A DNA stretch of 64,000 nt from Cryptosporidium bovis (Eukaryota; Apicomplexa; Conoidasida; Eucoccidiorida; Cryptosporidiidae): assembly GCA_009768925.2 (NCBI GenBank), contig VHIT02000052.1, positions 124,001 to 188,000 of the forward strand. The letters run 5' to 3'. A model generated the notes under the pieces. The model was not told where the DNA came from. It saw only the letters and a list, made by a program, of their open reading frames with translations, and made no database searches. Below are positions 56,856 through 64,000 of this stretch, piece after piece; within the stretch, counting starts at the first letter, position 1, and every line of letters begins with the position of its first letter. Position numbers and translations under genes: made by a program.

Positions 56856-58364
56856 TTATAAAACACTCTTTGAAAATTCAATAAATTCGCGTCTGTCCTC
56901 TCTAGAGCTAAACTTTAATGGAATACAATTTCCGGTATCCATTAATTGCAAAGCAACTACTAATGTGTGGTCTTTACTGAGTAACGTCTTTGTGTTTACT
57001 AACTTTAGTTTCTCTTTGGTAGTGAAGACCTCCTTAATGTTTTTCCATGGAACAGCCTTTATTTTTCCATCGCAAACAAATGAAAGGTCCTCTTCTTCAG
57101 CAGAAAATACTAATTCACATTCAAGAAAAACTCCATCTTTTAGTATTATACTAGCCTTCATATGGGTTATACTCTTCTTTTTCATTATTCTAGTAGGAAT
57201 ATCTCTCGTAAAATTTACTTCTTCTTCTTCGAATTGCCTCTCAATGTACCCACTATCACTCGTTATACAATCACCCTTGCTAGAATTCAGTTCATTTTCA
57301 TTGTTTCCTTCAACTTCAGTTAAATCACTATACTCAACTAAACTGTTATTCCTTGAAATAACTTCAGAACTTACCACATTACTTTGAATATTATCAATCT
57401 CTTCAAGTTGAGAACTCATGCGACTTTTACTACTGAGACCTTTATTTATTTTCTTCAAGCTCGCTTTACTTTTCAAAATACCAACATTTGTTTGCTCAAC
57501 TTTTTCAGAAAATTTCTTACTATGATTTTTGAGTAAGCTACCTTCATGCATAAAATTTTTATTGCCACTTTCAATAAATTCACCTTTCTTTGGTGGTGGT
57601 TTTGCTCTTTTTCCTGGCTTAGAAATACTCTTAGATAATTTTTTTATTTCGTTAGTTACAGACTTCGAGAATTTACTTCTGTTATTTTCACTTGTTTTAA
57701 CTAGAACTGCTTTTTCTTCCTCTTTTTTTGCTTGCAATTCAGTGTCTCCGGGTTGTTCGTTCTTGTCTTCATCATTTTCACCTTCTGGTATCTTTTTTTT
57801 ATCTTTGTTTTTAAGAACCTCATTTTTATATCTTTTCTCTTCAATAATATCCAACTCCCTTTCAATTTGACTCGGGGTTTTCTTTATTTTGCCTTTTTTG
57901 TGTGATTTTTCTTTATTCCCACAAGAACTATCTGACAAATCTGCATTTGTATCATTGCTTGATTCTTGTGCAGATTTGCTACTTGAACAAGATTTTTGAT
58001 CAAAAGTAGTTTTTTTGTTCTTATTTTTTTCGATATGTCTTTTCAACATACTATTTCTTATATAGTTATCATAGTCGCCATTCATGTCAACTTTTTCAAA
58101 TATATTTTCATCTTCGTAAATTAAATGACAACAGCAACAACTTCCTATTTCTCTACCTTTCCAGTGTCTTAAAACACCATCATTAATTAATCTTGTTGAT
58201 GTTCCCTCTATTTTATTGTATTTTCTCACAGCTGTTCCTTCCAGATCACTCTCCTGATCATCCAAATCACTTGGTACAGGGCAAAAAGCAAAGATGTATT
58301 CATCATTACTACCTTTTTTAAACTCACAACAAATATGTAAAAAATCAAGTAAGTAGTCAATCAT
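56856..58364 (-). CDS. Unknown protein with C-terminal PH-like domain
   Basis: 502 aa from ATG at 58364. The N-terminus (MIDYLLDFLHICCEFKKG...) has a Cys run REIGSCCCCHLIYED at residues ~82-96, a candidate palmitoylation or metal site. Residues ~115-390 are very Lys/Glu/Ser-rich and probably disordered. The last ~110 residues form a compact beta-rich unit (ASIILKDGVFLECELVFSAEEEDLSFVCDGK..VPWKNIKEVFTT...CIPLKFSSREDRREFIEFSKSVL), which reads like a pleckstrin-homology fold with the closing helix, as in apicomplexan ISP-type proteins. That fold call is an inference. Confidence 0.65.
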   Translation of the reverse strand: MIDYLLDFLHICCEFKKGSNDEYIFAFCPVPSDLDDQESDLEGTAVRKYNKIEGTSTRLINDGVLRHWKGREIGSCCCCHLIYEDENIFEKVDMNGDYDNYIRNSMLKRHIEKNKNKKTTFDQKSCSSSKSAQESSNDTNADLSDSSCGNKEKSHKKGKIKKTPSQIERELDIIEEKRYKNEVLKNKDKKKIPEGENDEDKNEQPGDTELQAKKEEEKAVLVKTSENNRSKFSKSVTNEIKKLSKSISKPGKRAKPPPKKGEFIESGNKNFMHEGSLLKNHSKKFSEKVEQTNVGILKSKASLKKINKGLSSKSRMSSQLEEIDNIQSNVVSSEVISRNNSLVEYSDLTEVEGNNENELNSSKGDCITSDSGYIERQFEEEEVNFTRDIPTRIMKKKSITHMKASIILKDGVFLECELVFSAEEEDLSFVCDGKIKAVPWKNIKEVFTTKEKLKLVNTKTLLSKDHTLVVALQLMDTGNCIPLKFSSREDRREFIEFSKSVL

Positions 58365-58977
58365 ATTCAAAAAAAATGAATGTTATCGTTAAATTCTGTT
58401 ACTATTTTAACTTCGTGATCCTTAATACTATTTGTAGATTACTTAAAAATGTACATCACTTCAAGATCTCTACAAGCAAGTTTAATAGTTTAGTCACTTC
58501 CATTACCTTAAATTTTTATTAAACCTGTGATTTTCTTCTCCTAATTTATTGATCTTGTCACTAATTTCTCTCGTGATACTGACATCTTTAGACCATTTAT
58601 ATGCATGTCATACACCCGCTCTTGTTAAGCAAAAGACATAAACGTAGTCAATGGGAGCGCCTGGTAACTAAATATGGGTTTTTGCTGTTTTTGCTATTTT
58701 TGCAATTTTTATTGAGACCTTATAATAGTAAAAGAGCAAATAAAGTTTCAATAAACATAGATTTTCGAGCTCTCAATACTTTTTTAAATTTATAGATTTG
58801 CAACTATCACATAGGGATTTTATGTCTACAAGTTCTTTTAAGAGGCAAAGAAAATAATGTACATTTAAATTGTGACTTTGACTTTCAGTACAGTAAATCA
58901 TTTATTTTTTTTAAATAGATATTCGTTGAAAGCCATATTTTATTTTGACGTTACTTGATGTACTGATATATATATGT
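58365..58977. other. 613-bp divergent region between PH-like gene and RRP1
   Basis: Promoter region for both genes. It contains a 64-codon plus-strand ORF (listed separately). Otherwise A/T rich. Confidence 0.3.
58601..58795 (+). CDS. Possible small single-pass membrane protein, 64 aa
   Basis: ATG-initiated ORF with a basic N-terminus (SKRHKRSQWERLVTKY), one hydrophobic segment GFLLFLLFLQFLLRPY (residues ~26-41) and a polar tail. The arrangement is sensible for a tail-in ER or mitochondrial small protein, but the size allows chance, and it sits in a divergent promoter region. No family recognised. Confidence 0.25.
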   Translation: MHVIHPLLLSKRHKRSQWERLVTKYGFLLFLLFLQFLLRPYNSKRANKVSINIDFRALNTFLNL

Positions 58978-60441
58978 ATGGGAGACATAGAAATGAAGAA
59001 GCAAAAAAAAGGGGACCAATATAGAGAAAATGAGATTCTTTTAAAACTATCCAAAACACTAATTAGTGTCAGCCCATCCAGTAGAAAAAAAGGATTGGAT
59101 ATTATTTCCAGATATATTTCTAGAAATAATGAGTCAATATCAAAACTTCAAATAATCAAGTTGTGGAAGGGACTATACTACAGTATGTGGTTGTCGGACA
59201 AAGTGTTGATACAAAGAGAAGTCGCATTAAGCATATCAAATCTACAGACTAAATTTACTAGTATCGATTCATGGCTCTCATTTATCAGAGAATTTTACCT
59301 AATGATGAGATTTAGATGGGACAATATTGACCACTATAGAATGGACAAATTTTCGTTTTTACAAAGAACAATGCTTTCCAAGTCACTTGAACTCATTAAA
59401 AATAAAGGGTTTGAAAATTCGTATAGTAACGGCTTCTTCAATGTATTGTTTGAGTCTCTATTTGTTGAAGATATTGAAGTAAATGACACAGACTTGAATG
59501 AAATAGATAATTCCGTACACTTTCAAAATGAAGATTCAGTTAATTGCAACAAATCTAATGTAAATCAATTCACCGGAATTGGTATTTCACTGATCTTTTG
59601 TAAACAGTTCCCACAGGAATACGTATATTTGATATATGAATTATATAACTCGAAAAAAAATGATAATTCTATCTTTCTGTTCCTCAAAAACTACTCTAAA
59701 TTTGTTACAAGACTGCTTATTTCGAATATAAACCACCAAACTCTAAACGACTATATTAAAAATCAGCTAATATTTAGTTTATTTAATTCAGAATCGTTGC
59801 TTATAAATGTCCTTAAGGATATAGAAGATTTAAATATTGAAGAGTATGAAATGAATATTGTCAATGATTTCATCAAGAGCATGATTATAGAACAAATGAA
59901 AATTATAAAATGTGAAATTTCAGAATTGTCAAAGTCCAGGTGCACACTTATTAATCAGGTTAAACGAAATCGCCTATATACCGTATTAGAAAAGGTTGAG
60001 GAATTTCTTGAAGATAATAAGAAGGAGGAACTAAACGGGAATTTACCGAGAACTTCAAAGAACAAGATGAGAAATATTAAATTCAAACAAGAAATCGAAC
60101 ATGATAATCAAGCTAAAAAAGTTAGATTTGATATGTCAAAAAATACTCGTATGCTTCTTCCTGATTCGATTTCAACTTCGAAAGCCCTTGTAAGGATATT
60201 TGACAAAAAGTGCAACTCAAAGAGTAGTAACGAGTTGAATTGTATTCTTTTCAGATCAACAGATAATGATAATTCACTGAGTAATGGGAATTCAAGTAAC
60301 TTCGCCCCAAAAGAGCCAACAAATAACTTTGATAAATTAAACAACATCGAAATAATATCTGCGGAGAAGGCCCTATCAAAACCATCTAACTTCAATAGTT
60401 CGCCTTTAAAAGGTATCTTGAAAAGAAGTACGAATTCATAG
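58978..60441 (+). CDS. RRP1: RRP1/NOP52 ribosomal RNA processing protein
   Basis: 487 aa from ATG at 58978 (an in-frame TTG further upstream is not a start). The NOP52 domain spans ~20-235: LLKLSKTLISVSPSSRKKGLDIISRYIS, KLWKGLYYSMWLSDKVLIQREVALSISNLQ, then FIREFYLMMRFRWDNIDHYRMDKFSFLQRTML, all family landmarks (the W..RW..ID..R.DK...L.R block). The C-terminus is basic and ends SPLKGILKRSTNS. RRP1 works in the nucleolus on 27S pre-rRNA and 60S subunit assembly. Confidence 0.92.
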   Translation: MGDIEMKKQKKGDQYRENEILLKLSKTLISVSPSSRKKGLDIISRYISRNNESISKLQIIKLWKGLYYSMWLSDKVLIQREVALSISNLQTKFTSIDSWLSFIREFYLMMRFRWDNIDHYRMDKFSFLQRTMLSKSLELIKNKGFENSYSNGFFNVLFESLFVEDIEVNDTDLNEIDNSVHFQNEDSVNCNKSNVNQFTGIGISLIFCKQFPQEYVYLIYELYNSKKNDNSIFLFLKNYSKFVTRLLISNINHQTLNDYIKNQLIFSLFNSESLLINVLKDIEDLNIEEYEMNIVNDFIKSMIIEQMKIIKCEISELSKSRCTLINQVKRNRLYTVLEKVEEFLEDNKKEELNGNLPRTSKNKMRNIKFKQEIEHDNQAKKVRFDMSKNTRMLLPDSISTSKALVRIFDKKCNSKSSNELNCILFRSTDNDNSLSNGNSSNFAPKEPTNNFDKLNNIEIISAEKALSKPSNFNSSPLKGILKRSTNS

Positions 60442-60499
60442 GCAAAAGTTGAAAATTTATAAATCAATATTAAGCTTCTAAAATCAATTATCTCCACAC

Positions 60500-60509
60500 T
60501 TTCCCGCCC
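60500..60509 (-). promoter_or_regulatory. E2F-like box upstream of TBC gene
   Basis: TTTCCCGCCC, 205 bp upstream of the TBC gene start at 60715, in the 270-bp spacer after RRP1. Confidence 0.45.
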
Positions 60510-60714
60510 CTGGGTTATGAGATTATTATAGCATTGTATGTTTATATTTTATAGAGTAGTTCCTTTCAATAAATAAATAAGTTGCATCAATGTGTATTTT
60601 GTTTACAAGTAATATTTTATGATACAATAATAACTATTACCTTTAAACTAATGATAGGAGTGTAGATTTTGACTTTATTATTATTTCTTCATTACTATTT
60701 TAAAATACTTGAAA

Positions 60715-61755
60715 ATGAAGGAGGCTGAAATCTCTGATTTGTATGAAATCTATGGTAACCAAGAAATAAAAGATTTTATTAACTTTTCCTATGAAAGTCC
60801 CGATACTGTGAGCAACAAAGATAAAGAGCTTGAGGGAAAAAACGAAAATGACAAGAATGAATCTGAATATACAAAAATAAGAAAAGTTCCAGTTACGTTT
60901 GATTATAGAAGTAGGTTAAAGGAGTTGGAAGAGTGGAGATTTATATGCTATGACTTTGAAAAATTTGACCTAGAAAAAGACAGTACATTGATTCTAAATA
61001 AATTGAAAAAAGGTGTTCCATCACAGTTTAGAGGTTACATATGGATGAAATTAGCAGAAGTAGATACAATAAAACATGAAAACGACTTAAATTTGTACTA
61101 TAAACTATGCGAGGAAAAGAATGCACCTTGTTGTGGTGATATTTACAGAGACATAAGCAGAACATTTCCAAAGCATGCATTATTTCGCGATAGGCACAAT
61201 CATGGGCAAAGTTCTCTATTCTCTGTTTTAAGAGCATATAGTTTGTACAATCCAGATGTTGGTTATTGCCAGGGAATGGGTTTCATTGTGGGTATATTGT
61301 TAATGCATATGCAAGAAGAAGATGCATTTTACATGTTAATATCTATATTAGACAAATATAAATTTTCTGGATTATTTTTACCAGGGTTACCTCTACTAAA
61401 CACATATTTAGAACGGCTAAGAGGATTATTTAAAAGAAGAATTCCCAATCTGTACAATCACTTTAAAAGTGAAAATGTTGATGAAACGATGTTTGCATCT
61501 CAATGGTTTATGACTATTTTCGCTTATAGTTTCAGCTTAGATAAGGTTGCGAGGATATGGGATTTATTCTTCTTAGAGGGAATTAATATAATATTCAGGA
61601 TTTCTATAGCAATTCTAAAACTGCTAAAAAATACATTATACAACCAATCATTTGAAAACATACTTAGTATCCTAAAAACAGCCCCTAATGATATAAATAT
61701 TAACGAATTAATACATTGTGCGCTTAGCATAAGACTAGAAAAAGATAGTGTTTGA
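60715..61755 (+). CDS. TBC-domain Rab GTPase-activating protein (TBC1D10/Gyp-like)
   Basis: 346 aa from ATG at 60715. The TBC domain (residues ~97-310) is textbook: KKGVPSQFRGYIWMKLAEV, the arginine finger in IYRDISRTFPKH, LFSVLRAYSLYNPDVGYCQGMGFIVGILLMHMQEEDAFYML (glutamine finger YCQG), FASQWFMTIFAYSFSLDKVARIWDLFFLEGINIIFRI. Both catalytic fingers are intact, so this should be an active RabGAP. The N-terminal 95 residues are acidic and disordered. It is more canonical than the TBC gene at 31593. Confidence 0.94.
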   Translation: MKEAEISDLYEIYGNQEIKDFINFSYESPDTVSNKDKELEGKNENDKNESEYTKIRKVPVTFDYRSRLKELEEWRFICYDFEKFDLEKDSTLILNKLKKGVPSQFRGYIWMKLAEVDTIKHENDLNLYYKLCEEKNAPCCGDIYRDISRTFPKHALFRDRHNHGQSSLFSVLRAYSLYNPDVGYCQGMGFIVGILLMHMQEEDAFYMLISILDKYKFSGLFLPGLPLLNTYLERLRGLFKRRIPNLYNHFKSENVDETMFASQWFMTIFAYSFSLDKVARIWDLFFLEGINIIFRISIAILKLLKNTLYNQSFENILSILKTAPNDININELIHCALSIRLEKDSV

Positions 61756-61888
61756 AAATCATGTGAAAATCCGAGATACTGATGTTTGAATATAGCAACA
61801 CGTGTTATTTTCAAAGTAGATCATAGATAATCTAAAAATTAATAATCATTATTTTTGTATCATCTACAAGACATTTTTATTCTAATGA

Positions 61889-62640
61889 TCATCTCATTTG
61901 CATCCCCGACATTCCTGGCATTCCTGGCATTCCTGGCATTCCTGGCATTCCCTGCATCCCCTGCATACCTGGCATACCTGGCATACCTGGCATACCTGGC
62001 ATTCCCTGCATACCTGGCATACCTGGCATACCTGGCATTCCCTGCATACCTGGCATACCTGGCATTCCTTGCATACCTGGCATTCCTTGCATACCTGGCA
62101 TCATTCCGGGTGCACCTCCTTGCATGTTGTAGTTTCCAGCCATTTCTTGGTTTTGACCGCTCGATCTTGATCTCAAGAAGAATACTATCAAGGCTATCAA
62201 TACAAGTATACCAATACCTATACCTATCCAGACATATTGATTTGTTGAACTAGATGAATCGGTTGTATTCGATTCACTACTTAATATTGGATTAACAGCT
62301 GAATCAGCATTTGTTTTAATTACAGATAGCCACTGATTTACTTGGTCCATTGTAATCTCATCATTGGAAGATGTTGCTGTATTGCAGTCACATTGTGGAT
62401 CAAAGTCATCGCACAGTGTATTACACGTTCCAAGTTGAGAATTGGAAAATAGGCTTGAATGTATACTCAATTTCTGAAGATTTCCGCTATAACTAACGGA
62501 AAAAGATTCCAACTTTGAGCCTCCAAGAGAACCTGTATTAATTGCAAAGGAATTCCTACAATTAGAATTAATAAAGCCGAATATTATTATAAAGATAACA
62601 AACTTACTTTATCAGTATAATGGTAAAAATGATAATTTTC
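61889..62640 (-). CDS. Type I membrane protein with Met-Pro-Gly repeat cytoplasmic tail; 5' end unresolved
   Basis: The main exon ends at 62555, where an intron (62556-62607, GTAAG...TGTAG) joins an upstream hydrophobic stretch (62608-~62638, reading KIIIFTIILIKNSFA), a signal peptide. No ATG lies in that frame before a stop at about 62654, so a further 5' exon or a sequence error is likely; the ATG at 62658 is out of frame. The ectodomain (~100 aa) has five Cys in TCNTLCDDFDPQCDC. A membrane segment YVWIGIGIGILVLIALIVFFLRSRSS follows (about 62255-62170). The tail is NYNMQGGAPGMMPGMQ and then ~20 tandem GMPGM/GMQG units to the stop at 61889. Function unknown; conserved Met/Pro/Gly tails are unusual. 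Confidence 0.65.
61892..62132 (-). repeat. Tandem 9-nt/18-nt repeats encoding GMPGM(Q/P)
   Basis: About 27 units of CATNCC(T/C)GG-type 9-mers (CATTCCTGG, CATACCTGG, CATCCCCTG variants). The two Pro codon forms alternate in blocks, suggesting expansion by slippage followed by local homogenisation. The repeat is open in all three plus-strand frames, which creates His/Trp/Ser and Ala/Leu shadow ORFs. Confidence 0.85.
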
Positions 62641-62658
62641 AACAAACTATTACTCATC

Positions 62659-64000
62659 TTGTCTATTAAATTGAACAAAGAACAATAAATATACTGAGAC
62701 GTTATATCACTTCTATATTGCTTCTCACTAAAGATGACACTAACATTTATTTGGTACCTATATCTCGAACTATTAAATATTGTAAATAATGTCTTACTTT
62801 CAGCAATATTAATAGCTCCGTTATTTCTGAAAAAAATGGAAATACGGTACGCTTAACAGCGTACGCGGATCTAATACTCCTTAAGAACTATTTTAATTTA
62901 TAACCGTGTGTTTCTTCTCAATTCCAATTCAAAAGAATTCCGTAGGCGTATGCATTTCACATATAAATGGCGCCATGTTTTGCATGCATAACAATCAGTT
63001 GCTAATACACTTAATTGTCGTAAGGAGAATGCATATAAAAAACAGAAATACAGGATTATGTGAACAATTGATTGTAAGTTTAATCACTAGTTATGCCTAT
63101 TTTCCTCATGTCTGGTTGATCTTTGATGTTGAAAGTATTTAAATTTTGAGATTGTCTTTTTACACTTAATCGTGTATGTAATTAAAATAGGATTATCACT
63201 GATATTTAACGTTTAATTAAAATAATTTAGCTAAATCAATATATTTTCTTTAGTTTTGATACACTCATTTCTGGTTTAACACTAATTTTGTGGGTTTTAA
63301 AGATTAATAATGCAACTACCAAATTGAGCATCATAAGTTTGACTAAATTTTTATATATAATTAAATTTATGACCATCGAACCTTAGAAATTTTATTTCAA
63401 ATATACAAGCATATGAATTCATTTATATAAATCCATCCTACAAATCTGATTACTACGTAATTGCGAAGCGAGTTTTAGACTAGAAATAAAAATCTTTATA
63501 TATACGAGTGCTGTATATACGAGCATGAGAGTGTTCCAGGTCAATTTAAGGTGTTTTTGTCATATCTAATAAAAAATTGAATATTAAAAATAAGTGTGTA
63601 ACTATTTTAAACAGTGTAAGGTTGATATTTAATTTTAAGTAATATTTATACATGAAGTTTATTAATTTTGAGGTGGCACTAGATAAAAATACTCAAAGAT
63701 ATTTGCGTTATTGTATCAATATTATTGTAATTGAATTTTTGTTGTTCATGTTCGTTATTTCTTTCGCCGAATCTATTAGTCATATTTTAAATGGTGCACT
63801 TATTTAAACACTGTCATAGAATACATGCAAATACAAAAAAAAATAGGCTACCTCAAACATTTTTAATCAAACTATACTACAGATATGATAATATTTACAT
63901 ATAATTTCACATTCTAATTTCTATGAAGAGTGTTGAACCTATAATTACAGTAATAATTTTTCTCCCATAAAAAATATTTGTAAGCCACGTTTGGCGCGAC
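62659..64000. other. 1.3-kb A/T-rich end region, no gene recognised
   Basis: Only short chance ORFs. Structures seen: a 6-bp GTACGC/GCGTAC hairpin at 62847-62864, a palindromic ATGGCGCCAT at 62967-62976, TGCATGCA at 62981-62988, a 15-nt-period repeat of TATATACGAG (63499 and 63514), and TTTGGCGCG at 63989-63997, an E2F-like site. It probably holds promoters for a gene beyond the window and perhaps the missing 5' exon of the repeat-tail gene. Confidence 0.35.
62981..62988 (+). promoter_or_regulatory. TGCATGCA motif (ApiAP2-type site)
   Basis: Perfect palindrome, 5 bp after a palindromic ATGGCGCCAT. Same octamer as at 34698. It may belong to the minus-strand repeat-tail gene about 330 bp away. 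Confidence 0.35.

Noticed and set aside
56755-57387. 210-aa plus-strand ORF
   Set aside because: Entirely antisense to the PH-like gene's C-terminus, without a family signature, and its first codon is TTG.
61855-62253. Plus-strand Phe/Leu/Ala and His/Ser/Trp repeat ORFs
   Set aside because: They are antisense readings of the GMPGM repeat; 9-nt repeats without stops are open in all frames.
62906-63142. 78-aa plus-strand ORF in the right-end spacer
   Set aside because: GTG first codon, no motif, A/T-driven composition; probably chance.
1-64000. Mobile elements, CRISPR arrays, viral or recently transferred islands
   Set aside because: No transposase, reverse transcriptase or regularly spaced repeats are seen; base composition is uniform apart from P0 and the tRNA.

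Overview
The window looks like a chromosome segment of Cryptosporidium, an apicomplexan parasite. The DNA is strongly A/T rich and genes are densely packed on both strands. Most genes are single long ORFs. The few introns are very short (about 45-62 nt) with GTAAG-like donors and T-rich TAG/CAG acceptors. Several proteins are distinctly apicomplexan in kind: a plasmepsin V/ASP5-like protease, a DPY19 C-mannosyltransferase and coccidian-type cathepsin C. Many upstream regions carry E2F/DP1-like boxes (TTTSGCGC or GGCGGGAA), which fits Cryptosporidium. No mobile element, CRISPR or organellar DNA is present. I cannot name the species.

Layout, 0-26 kb: truncated membrane-anchored short-chain dehydrogenase (-), ribosomal stalk protein P0 (+), a decayed zinc-knuckle gene (+), phosphopantothenate-cysteine ligase (-), a 1303-aa NELF-B-like protein (+), a possibly myristoylated unknown (-), PDCD5 (+), AP-4 epsilon (-), condensin SMC2 (+), plasmepsin V-like protease (+), DPY19 (+), and a 784-aa unknown (-).

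Layout, 26-46.5 kb: RNase H2 subunit A (+, four exons), CDT1-like replication licensing factor (+), unknown (-), TBC Rab-GAP (+), PX sorting nexin (-), cathepsin C (+), kinetochore SPC24 (+, three exons), PIG-A (-), small basic protein (-), SET methyltransferase (+), DHHC palmitoyltransferase (+), cyclin (-), and RAD51C (-, six exons).

Layout, 46.5-64 kb: PCF11 (+), Asterix/PAT10-like (+), ATG5 (-, three exons, 9 bp tail to tail with the previous gene), centromeric histone CENP-A (+, three exons), tRNA-Leu(CAA), VID27-like (+), CDC73 (-), PH-like unknown (-), RRP1/NOP52 (+), a second TBC Rab-GAP (+), and a type I membrane protein with a Met-Pro-Gly repeat tail (-). About 1.3 kb of apparently empty sequence follows.

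There are no operons. Functional themes are chromosome duplication and segregation (CDT1, SMC2, CENP-A, SPC24, cyclin, RAD51C, RNase H2), transcription and RNA processing (NELF-B-like, CDC73, PCF11), membrane traffic (AP-4, SNX, two TBC GAPs, VID27) and secretory processing (plasmepsin V-like, DPY19, PIG-A, cathepsin C, Asterix). The most unexpected item is a complete spliced ATG5, because autophagy conjugation is usually discussed in apicomplexans as apicoplast-linked and Cryptosporidium has no apicoplast.
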